Part shown: positions 57,852 through 64,000 of the stretch, piece after piece
Numbering within the stretch: the stretch's first letter is position 1
Layout of the letters: every line of letters starts with the position of its first letter
DNA from: Actinoplanes sp. M2I2
GTDB taxonomy: Bacteria > Actinomycetota > Actinomycetes > Mycobacteriales > Micromonosporaceae
Direction: 5' to 3'
Assembly: GCF_023544445.1 (NCBI RefSeq)
Contig: NZ_JALPVJ010000012.1
Span: 1 to 64,000, forward strand
DNA: 64,000 bases
Notes under the pieces: model-generated
What the model was told of the DNA's origin: nothing
Seen by the model: only the letters and a program-made list of their open reading frames with translations
The model's database searches: none
Translations under genes and position numbers: made by a program

Positions 57852-58736
57852 ATGTCGCTGATCCAGGACCTCGGCGCCCAGCTCCGCGCGATCTCCGACG
57901 AGCTGCCCACCGGTCAGGTCACCATCGCGCTCGAGAAGCTGCGCAGCGCGACCGAGCTGCTGATGTGGGTCCGCGAGACGTCGGTCGACCCGGTCGGCGT
58001 GCCGCAGCTGGGCAATGCCACCGAGCATGCCGAGCGGGCCGCGGCCGCGCTGCGCCTCGCGCAGGACTCGATCGCCCGCTACCTGGCGAGCATCGGCCTG
58101 AGCGGGGACGCGTCGGCGCCGCCCGACCGCGACTGGAAGGCCGGCCTCGAGGAACCCGACCGGGCCCCGGCGCCGGAGGCCGAGGCCGCTCCCCCGCCCG
58201 AGCAACTCGGCCCCTGGTGGCAGAAGCGCGTCGCCCAGCTGACCGGTGAGCCGGCCCCCGAGCAGCCCGACACGGCCGACAAGCCGGACACCGCCGAGCT
58301 GCTGCGCCGGGTCGCGTCGGGGGTCCGGGCCGGCGACCGGGCCCGGCTCGGCCGCGAGCTGCACCGGGTGAACGCCTCGACCGGGCTCGCCCTCTCGGCG
58401 GTGAGCTCGCCGGTGCTCAACCGCCTGGCCGGCGACCTGCTCGGCCACACGCCGCGCCCCGAGGACGTCCCCCGGCTGCGCTCCGCCGCCGAGGGCCGCG
58501 TCAAGTCCCTGCTGCCCGGCACGTCCCCGGCCGTACTGGAGACGTTGATCGCCCGCATCTGCCGTGTCCCGGCGCAGGACACGCCGCCCCAGCCCCCGCA
58601 TCCGGCCGACAGCGCGGTGACCGCCGGCGTGCTGACCGGCGTGCTGCTCGCCCGCCTGGGCCGCGACGCGGGGACGCTCGACCCGTCCGCCCCCGACCCG
58701 GTGCCCCGCCCGGCCGAGGCCGACGACAGACGATGA
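57852..58736 (+). CDS. Unknown protein of the FtsK-type operon
   Basis: A 294-residue protein that I do not recognise. The N-terminal 90 residues are helical (LIQDLGAQLRAISDELPTGQ, EHAERAAAALRLAQDSIARY), an acidic Pro/Ala/Glu linker spans about 95-150, and a second helical domain spans 155-240 (ELLRRVASGVRAGDRARLGR, FDLLGH-like LAGDLLGHTPRPEDVPRL). The tail is hydrophobic but short (AVTAGVLTGVLLARLG). It starts 4 nt after the preceding stop. A scaffold or substrate-adaptor role is possible. This is inference from the operon. Confidence 0.7.
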   Translation: MSLIQDLGAQLRAISDELPTGQVTIALEKLRSATELLMWVRETSVDPVGVPQLGNATEHAERAAAALRLAQDSIARYLASIGLSGDASAPPDRDWKAGLEEPDRAPAPEAEAAPPPEQLGPWWQKRVAQLTGEPAPEQPDTADKPDTAELLRRVASGVRAGDRARLGRELHRVNASTGLALSAVSSPVLNRLAGDLLGHTPRPEDVPRLRSAAEGRVKSLLPGTSPAVLETLIARICRVPAQDTPPQPPHPADSAVTAGVLTGVLLARLGRDAGTLDPSAPDPVPRPAEADDRR

Positions 58737-58784
58737 CGCACCACACGAACGCCCCGGGTGAGAGTGACGAGAACGTGCAGAGCC

Positions 58785-61412
58785 ATGGCTGAGTCGACCG
58801 CGCAGCAGGTGATGGGCATCCGGGCCGGACTGTCGCACGCGCTCGGCGCGGCGTCGACCGCCCTCGAGGCCGCCCGGGCCGGCTATGCCCGCGCCGTCGA
58901 CCGTCGCCGCCGGGTGACCGAGGCCGCCGAGGCCCGCCGCCACAAGGTGGCCGCCGCCCGGGACACCCGGCTGGCCGAGATCGACCAGCAGCACAAGGCC
59001 GATCTGGCGGCGTACGCCGAGGCCGCCGCGGCCGCGGCCGACCGGGCCGCCCCGGGGGCGGCGGGCGACCCGTGGGACGACTGGCAGGCCACCCCGCTCG
59101 ACCGGGCGGCCGAGCTGCGGGTCGGCCGGCTGCTGTTGCCGCACCCGGAGGACGTGCCCGCCCTGGTGCCGTTGCTCGACCGCGGTCACGTCGTGGTGCG
59201 GGGCGACCGGCGGATCGGTGACGACGTGGTGGCCGGCCTGCTGCTGCGCGCGCTGGGCACGGCGCCGCCGGGCGGGGTGCAGATCATCGGCTACGACCCC
59301 GAGCACCTCGGCGGCGGGCTGGCCCGGTTCGCCCCGCTGGCGCCGGCCAACGTGCTGACCTTCGTCGGGCCGGGCGGGCTGGGCTCGCTGCTCGACGACC
59401 TGACCGACCAGGTACGCCGGATCAACGAGACCGTGCTGGCCGGCGAGTACACGTCGCTGCGCGAGCTGAACGCGGCCACCCACCGCCGGCCCGAGCCGTG
59501 GCGGATCGCCGTGCTGCTCGGCGTGGGCGAGCTCAGCCGGGCCGAGCAGGCCCAGCTCCAGCGGCTGCTGCGCACCGGGGCGGCGTGCGGGGTGCACCTG
59601 GTCATCCAGGGGCTGCCGGTGCCGGCCGGGCCGGGCATCGAGTTCATCACGGCGGCGCCGGACGACCGCGCCCGCATGAGCAGCGCGGGCGCTCTGCCCG
59701 TACGGCTGGACGGGGGCCCGCCGCAGGCGGTCGTGGCCGCGACCTGCCGCCGGATCGCCGAGGCGGTCGCCGCCGGGCCCGCCCCGGTCGCCCTGGACAG
59801 CCTGCTGCCCCAGGTGGAGTGGCAGGAGAGCTCGGCCACCGGGCTGACCGCGCCGCTCGGGGACAGCCCGCTGGGGGTGCCGGTGACAGTGACGCTGGCC
59901 GACTATCCGCCGCACGCGCTCATCGCCGGGCCGTCGGGCACGGGCAAGACCAACCTGATCTACGCCTGGATGGGGGCGCTGGCCGCCCGCTACTCCCCCG
60001 ACGAGCTGGCGTTCTACCTCCTCGACTTCAAGGAGGGCGTGTCCTTCGCCCGGTTCGCGCCGGGCCGGCGCGACCAGACGTGGCTGCCGCACGTCCGGCT
60101 GGTCGGCGTCAACGTCAACACCGACCGGGAGTTCGGGCTGGCACTGCTGCGGTTCCTCGGCGAGGAGCTGCGCCGCCGGGCCGACGCGGCCAAGCGCTAC
60201 GAGGTCACCAACCTGGCCGAGCTGCGGGCCGAGGACCCCGAGGGCTCGTGGCCGCGGATCGTCGCGGTGATCGACGAGTTCCAGGTGCTGCTCTCGGGCC
60301 GGGACGCCGTCGAGAAGGAAGCGGTCGACCTGCTCGAGGACCTGGCCCGGCGCGGCCGCTCGCAGGGCATCCACCTGATCCTGGCCAGCCAGGACGTCTC
60401 GGGCATCGAGGCGCTGTGGGGGCGCCCGGCCCTGGTCGCGCAGTTCTCGCTGCGCATCGCTCTGCCGCGGGCCCGGCGGGTGCTGGCCGAGCAGAACACG
60501 GCGGCCGAGTCGCTGCCCCGCTATCACGCCGTGGTCAACGCCGACTCGGGCGCGGCCGAGGCCAACCGGGTCGTCCGGGTGCCGGCGGCCGGCGACCGCG
60601 AGCGGTGGAACGCGTTGCAGCACCGGTTATGGCGGCATCGGCCGGACGACCCGCCGCGCCTGTTCGACGGCGACGTCGTGCCGCGGCTGGCCGACAGCCC
60701 GGACTTCCGCCGGCTCGCGCCGGCCGAGCAGATGCCGGCCCCGGTGGTGCTGCTCGGCGAGACCATCGACGTGGCCGCCCGGTCGGCACGCACGGTGCTG
60801 CGCCGGGCTCCGGGCCGCAACCTGGCCGTGCTCGGCACGCGCACCGAAGAGGCCTGTTCGGTGCTCGCCACCGCCGCGCTGTCGCTGGCCGCGCAGTTCC
60901 CGCCGGACGGCGCCCGCTACTCGATCCTCTGCCTCGACTCGGACGCCCGGCCCGCCGCGGCCGCGCTCTGCGCCGAGCTGCCCGAGTGCGGCTGGTACGA
61001 GCACGACAACGCCGACTGGGTGCTCGAGGACGCGGCGGCCGAGTCCGAGGCGTCCTGGCCGGCCGACCGTCCGCACTTCCTGCTGATCTACGCCGCCGAC
61101 GCGTTGCCGGGCGGCAAGGCCGCCGCCGACCAGCTGCGCACGATCCTGCGGCAGGGCCCGGAGCGGCGCATCCACGTCCTGGGCTGGTGGCGGGGCGCGG
61201 CCCTGCTGCGCGAGGCCCTGGGCGGCCCGGCGTCGCGCACCGACCCGATCGGCGCGTGGGTGGCGCTCGACGTGCACGGCAGCGAGCTGGCCCCGTTCTA
61301 TCCGGGCACCAGCACCCCGGCCTGGTATCCGCGTCCGTGGCGGGCGCTGCACTTCGACCGCTCGGTGCACCGCGGCGCCGAGGCGATCATCCCGTACGGA
61401 GTGGGCTCATGA
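58785..61412 (+). CDS. Soluble FtsK/SpoIIIE-type ATPase
   Basis: An 875-residue ATPase. An N-terminal coiled coil (about 20-80) leads into a Rossmann-like degenerate ATPase domain (about 115-300). The active FtsK/HerA domain has Walker A GPSGTGKT at 382-389 and Walker B IVAVIDEF at about 493-500, then LEDLARRGRSQGIHLILASQ. A C-terminal third ATPase-like domain has a degenerate P loop (VLGTRTEEACSVL). The three-domain arrangement resembles EccC of type VII secretion, but there are no transmembrane helices. ATG at 58785. ATGA overlap with the next gene. Confidence 0.9.
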   Translation: MAESTAQQVMGIRAGLSHALGAASTALEAARAGYARAVDRRRRVTEAAEARRHKVAAARDTRLAEIDQQHKADLAAYAEAAAAAADRAAPGAAGDPWDDWQATPLDRAAELRVGRLLLPHPEDVPALVPLLDRGHVVVRGDRRIGDDVVAGLLLRALGTAPPGGVQIIGYDPEHLGGGLARFAPLAPANVLTFVGPGGLGSLLDDLTDQVRRINETVLAGEYTSLRELNAATHRRPEPWRIAVLLGVGELSRAEQAQLQRLLRTGAACGVHLVIQGLPVPAGPGIEFITAAPDDRARMSSAGALPVRLDGGPPQAVVAATCRRIAEAVAAGPAPVALDSLLPQVEWQESSATGLTAPLGDSPLGVPVTVTLADYPPHALIAGPSGTGKTNLIYAWMGALAARYSPDELAFYLLDFKEGVSFARFAPGRRDQTWLPHVRLVGVNVNTDREFGLALLRFLGEELRRRADAAKRYEVTNLAELRAEDPEGSWPRIVAVIDEFQVLLSGRDAVEKEAVDLLEDLARRGRSQGIHLILASQDVSGIEALWGRPALVAQFSLRIALPRARRVLAEQNTAAESLPRYHAVVNADSGAAEANRVVRVPAAGDRERWNALQHRLWRHRPDDPPRLFDGDVVPRLADSPDFRRLAPAEQMPAPVVLLGETIDVAARSARTVLRRAPGRNLAVLGTRTEEACSVLATAALSLAAQFPPDGARYSILCLDSDARPAAAALCAELPECGWYEHDNADWVLEDAAAESEASWPADRPHFLLIYAADALPGGKAAADQLRTILRQGPERRIHVLGWWRGAALLREALGGPASRTDPIGAWVALDVHGSELAPFYPGTSTPAWYPRPWRALHFDRSVHRGAEAIIPYGVGS

Positions 61413-62116
61413 ATCCGAGCGGCGGCCTGCAGCCGGCCGACTTCGCGACCGCCGACTACCGCAGTGTGCTCCGGCGGCTGACCACGTTGGACGACGAGGC
61501 GGCCACGCTGCGGGCCGAGGCGCTGCGCTGGCACGACGAGCGGCTGGCGGCGGCCGAGGAGGCTGTCCGCACCGCCGACGAGGCGGTCGAGGAGGCCCGG
61601 CACGAGGTGGCGGCGGCCCAGCGCACGGTCGAACAGGTGGACGCGCGCGCCGCCGGCCTGTGGTCGGAGTACGTGCACAAGGTCGGTCCGGTGGCCGAGC
61701 GTTACGGCCGGACGGTGCCACCCGCGGCGATCCCCCGGCAGCGCAGCGACCGCGACGCCGCCGACTACCTGGACGAGGTGGCGACCAAGGTCAAGTACAC
61801 CGCCCCGGCCCGGCCGATCACCGGCGGCGTCAAGCTGATGTTCGCCGTGTTCGGCTTCCTGGGCGGGGTGGCCGGTGCGATCGTCAACCAGGTGCTGCGG
61901 CAGACCGGCGCCGACGCCCCCGACGGCACCTGGAAGGACGCGCTGCCGGTGGTGGCGTTGCTGGCCCTGCTGGCCTGCCCGGTGCTGGCCGTCGTGGGGG
62001 CCAAGCGGGTCGCCGACCGCCGCGGCACCGGTCTCGATGCGGCGACGGTCGCGACCGTGCTGATCACCGGCCTGGTCACGGCCGGCGTTCTGGTGGCAGC
62101 CCTGCGGACAGCCTGA
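61409..62116 (+). CDS. Coiled-coil membrane protein of the FtsK-type operon
   Basis: A 235-residue protein. A coiled coil (about 20-85: LTTLDDEAATLRAEALRWHD, AAEEAVRTADEAVEEARHEV) is followed by a linker and three transmembrane helices (about 133-157, 171-196 and 207-233). It overlaps the ATPase gene by four bases (ATGA), so both are made together. It may anchor the soluble ATPase at the membrane and supply the missing EccB/EccC transmembrane part (inference). Confidence 0.8.
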   Translation: MNPSGGLQPADFATADYRSVLRRLTTLDDEAATLRAEALRWHDERLAAAEEAVRTADEAVEEARHEVAAAQRTVEQVDARAAGLWSEYVHKVGPVAERYGRTVPPAAIPRQRSDRDAADYLDEVATKVKYTAPARPITGGVKLMFAVFGFLGGVAGAIVNQVLRQTGADAPDGTWKDALPVVALLALLACPVLAVVGAKRVADRRGTGLDAATVATVLITGLVTAGVLVAALRTA

Positions 62117-62123
62117 GCCGGCG

Positions 62124-63365
62124 TCAGCGGGCGGGGACGACCAGAGCCTCGTTGAGCAGGCGACGGGCCAGCACCGAGCGGTCCGCGTCGTCTTCCAGCG
62201 GCAGGTCGCCGACCCGCACCGGGTCGCCGGCCAGGGCGATGCGCAGCGCGGACGCGCAGGACGCCGGGAAGCGCATCGTGCGGCCGACCAGCCGCAGAGC
62301 GACGTGCTCGGGGCCGTCCTCGGCGAGCTGCCAGCGCAGGCCCTCGCGGACCCGGATCTGGTCGTCGCGGCCCAGGCCGGCCGCGAAGTCGAGCTGGGCC
62401 AGCGGGCTGACCGGCTCGGGACGGGCCGACGGCCAGTCGCGGCCGCGCAGCCGGGCGGCCACCTCGGCCGGCTCCACCGTGGTCAGCCAGTCGCGCAGGG
62501 CCTCGACCGTCTCGGTCAGCTCGGGCTCGATCGCGTCCGGGTCGGACACGTCCAGCGCGTACGGCAGGGTGGCCCGCAGCCGGGCGTCGCCCGCGGCCAG
62601 CGCCAGCAGCTCCTCGACGACGGCGTACCGGGTGAGCGCCCGGACCCCGATCGTCAGGTGCAGCGAGCGGCTGCCCAGGGCCTCGGCCGAGTGCAGCCAG
62701 CCGCGCGGCAGGTAGAGCGCGTCGCCCGGGGAGAGCACCACGTCCATGGCCGGTTCGCCCTGCGCGGTCGCCGAAACCTCGTCGGCCCGCCCGCCCCAGG
62801 CTTGCTTCTCCAGCGGGTCGGCCAGCACGGGCTCGTGCAGGCGCCAGCGCTTGGTCCCGTCGACCTGCAGCACGAAGACGTCGTGGGTGTCGTAGTGGGT
62901 GCTGAAACCCTGGCTGCCCGGCGGGGTCAGGTAGGCGTTCACCTGCAGCGGGCGGCGCAGCTCGGCGCCGAGGCGGCGGCTGTAGTCGATCAGCGGGGGC
63001 CAGAGCCGGTGCAGGCCCTGCAGGACGAGCGTGGCGCCGGAGGCGTACAGCTGCATGACCCGGTCGTCGAGGACCTGGTCGCTGATCTCGGCGCCCGCCC
63101 CGCCGCCGCCGGTGAACCGGTCGGCCGGCAGCACCTTGCCCTGCTGGGCGACCCGCAGGAACGGCGTGCGCAGCCCGCGCCGGCTCAGCAACTCGTCGAC
63201 AGCCCCCGGGGAGAGCAGATCATCGAAACCGCCCGCGCCCGCGAGCTCACCGGCCCGGGACAGCAGCGGGACCTTGCCCCAGTACGCGGCGGCGAACTTG
63301 ACCGGATCGACGGCCACGGCACGGGAAAGCGCCGGGCGGGAGCCGCCCGGCGCGTCGTCAGTCAT
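62124..63365 (-). CDS. JmjC/cupin Fe(II)/2-oxoglutarate oxygenase (ribosomal-oxygenase-like)
   Basis: A 413-residue oxygenase of the ROX/YcfD/NO66 type. The metal triad is H157-x-D159 (in STHYDTHDV) and H225 (in LPRGWLHSAE); a conserved Lys in GTKRW (172) fits 2-oxoglutarate binding. The C-terminal part (about 250-410) provides a helical dimerisation and winged-helix-like region. Known homologues hydroxylate histidine or arginine residues of ribosomal proteins. Here it directly follows, by 11 nt, a gene for a repeat peptide, suggesting that peptide as a substrate. ATG start after a GAGAGAGC stretch. Confidence 0.9.
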   Translation of the reverse strand: MTDDAPGGSRPALSRAVAVDPVKFAAAYWGKVPLLSRAGELAGAGGFDDLLSPGAVDELLSRRGLRTPFLRVAQQGKVLPADRFTGGGGAGAEISDQVLDDRVMQLYASGATLVLQGLHRLWPPLIDYSRRLGAELRRPLQVNAYLTPPGSQGFSTHYDTHDVFVLQVDGTKRWRLHEPVLADPLEKQAWGGRADEVSATAQGEPAMDVVLSPGDALYLPRGWLHSAEALGSRSLHLTIGVRALTRYAVVEELLALAAGDARLRATLPYALDVSDPDAIEPELTETVEALRDWLTTVEPAEVAARLRGRDWPSARPEPVSPLAQLDFAAGLGRDDQIRVREGLRWQLAEDGPEHVALRLVGRTMRFPASCASALRIALAGDPVRVGDLPLEDDADRSVLARRLLNEALVVPAR

Positions 63366-63376
63366 CCCGGGCTCTC

Positions 63377-63694
63377 TCAGGACGCGGTGCCGTCGGCGCC
63401 GCCGTCGTGGCCGCCCGGGTTCGCGCCGCCGTCGGCCGGGCCCTCGCCCGCGCTGCCGTCCGCGCCACCGTCGTGACCATCCGGGTTTGCGCCGCCGTCA
63501 GCCGGGCCCTCGCCCGCGCTGCCGTCCGCGCCACCGTCGTGACCATCCGGGTTTGCGCCGCCGTCAGCCGGGCCCTCACCCGCGCTGCCGTCCGCGCCAC
63601 CGTCGTGGCCACCCGGGTTCGCGCCGCCGTCGGCCGGACCCTCGCCGGAGCCGGTACCCGTGGTCGAGGTGATGTCGTCGTCGCTCAGTGACAT
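63377..63694 (-). CDS. Repeat peptide gene upstream of the JmjC oxygenase (candidate modified peptide precursor)
   Basis: A 105-residue protein. A 16-residue head (MSLSDDDITSTTGTGS) precedes four 22-residue repeats: GEGPADGGANP, then (G or D)GHDGGADG, then SA (TA in the last). There is no Lys, Arg, Cys or aromatic residue. Each repeat has exactly one His, one Asn and several Asp. A strong ribosome-binding site AAGGAG lies 6 nt before the ATG. It is the first gene of a two-gene operon with the JmjC oxygenase. A RiPP-like precursor or hydroxylated surface peptide is plausible. No signal peptide is visible. Confidence 0.75.
   Translation of the reverse strand: MSLSDDDITSTTGTGSGEGPADGGANPGGHDGGADGSAGEGPADGGANPDGHDGGADGSAGEGPADGGANPDGHDGGADGSAGEGPADGGANPGGHDGGADGTAS
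63383..63646 (-). repeat. Four 66-bp tandem repeats
   Basis: Four in-frame 66-bp units. The two central units are nearly identical at DNA level, the outer ones differ at several third positions and at one Gly/Asp codon, indicating an internal duplication of the middle unit. Confidence 0.92.
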
Positions 63695-63806
63695 TGCAGC
63701 TCCTTGGCGTCGGTGGATGCGCCGGGCACCTCACTGTGACCGGCAGCGAAGCGGTACCCCGTGATCATCCGGTCTAACCCGCGCCGGGACGGGTAACCCC
63801 GCTCAC

Positions 63807-64000
63807 ATGCTTGTGATCGGAACGTCGGGCTGGCAGTACCGCGACTGGCGGCCGGCCCGCGGGGCCGACGAGACCGGATACCTCTACCCCGGCGGCCTGC
63901 CGCAGCGGTCGTGGCTGGAACACTACGCCGAGCGGTTCGCGACCGTGGAGGTCAACAACGCGTTCTACCGGCTGCCCGAGCGGACGACCTTCGAGCAGTG
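63807..64000 (+). CDS. DUF72 (YecE) family protein, partial
   Basis: The 5' end of a DUF72 gene, cut by the window edge after 64 codons. The N terminus LVIGTSGWQYRDWRP, then LYPGGLPQRSWLEHYAERFATVEVNNAFYRLP is typical of this TIM-barrel-like family (when read as separate blocks). The function is unknown. It is divergent from the repeat-peptide operon, with 112 nt between the starts. Confidence 0.88.
   Translation, partial: MLVIGTSGWQYRDWRPARGADETGYLYPGGLPQRSWLEHYAERFATVEVNNAFYRLPERTTFEQ

Noticed and set aside
57738..60623. A long antisense open frame (961 codons) across the FtsK-type operon
   Set aside because: Same effect of GC bias. The sense strand has Walker motifs and a coupled operon.
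57587..62116. A standard ESX/type VII secretion locus
   Set aside because: WXG motif, EccB, EccD, EccE and mycosin are missing and the ATPase has no membrane helices, so the label would claim too much.
63383..63646. 66-bp repeats as a CRISPR array
   Set aside because: The repeats are contiguous, in frame and without spacers. They code for a repeat peptide.

Overview
This is a high-GC actinobacterial chromosome segment. The gene content (Pup-proteasome system, mycothiol ligase MshC, F420-type LLM oxidoreductase, Scr1/DUF397 regulator pairs, DUF3090 and SCO1664-family proteins) and the look of the DnaA domain I homologue fit Micromonosporaceae, most likely Actinoplanes or a close relative. This is inferred from families and gene order, not from a database search. 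About 65 genes are supported. I saw no rRNA, tRNA, CRISPR array, insertion sequence or prophage module.

Layout. 0.2-4.2 kb: small accessory genes (SAM methyltransferase, VOC protein, DUF1062, a stand-alone DnaA domain I protein, a secreted serine hydrolase). 4.2-17.6 kb: the Pup-proteasome locus, almost all on the minus strand: M50 protease, trmI, a conserved protein, arc/mpa, an acyltransferase, dop, pup, an endonuclease VII-like gene, prcB, prcA, then (past one plus-strand epimerase-like gene) pafA and a 56-residue membrane protein. Arc unfolds pupylated clients for the PrcAB core, PafA attaches Pup and Dop removes it. Pup here already ends in Gly-Gly-Glu, so it needs no deamidation. 17.6-21.7 kb: RecB-family exonuclease, an odd response regulator with a heptad repeat inside its receiver domain, a DnaA-box tandem repeat, a DUF4097 protein and a ribbon-helix-helix regulator. 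21.9-35.3 kb: ABC exporter, HAD phosphatase, BLUF photoreceptor, redox enzymes with MarR and AraC regulators, CDP-alcohol phosphatidyltransferase, an HGPRT-like protein and a PAC2 protein. 35.4-39.4 kb: XRE/Scr1 and two DUF397 genes, DUF6232, a GntR regulator and a small secreted protein. 39.6-44.2 kb: mshC with its conserved neighbours. 44.3-57.2 kb: aldo/keto reductase, a two-component system, M20 peptidase, hemerythrin, LysR, a ClpC-type unfoldase, NYN protein and MFS transporter.

57.5-62.1 kb: a compact four-gene operon of a small helical-hairpin protein, an unknown protein, a soluble FtsK/SpoIIIE-type ATPase and a coiled-coil membrane protein. I cannot assign it to a named system. 62.1-63.7 kb: a peptide gene made of four 22-residue repeats directly upstream of a JmjC/cupin oxygenase, which looks like a peptide plus modifying-enzyme pair. 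These two loci are the best candidates for undescribed biology.

At about ten genes a TANNNT-like -10 element lies exactly 6-7 nt before the start codon, which suggests widespread leaderless transcription. Several regulators have palindromic sites overlapping such promoters.
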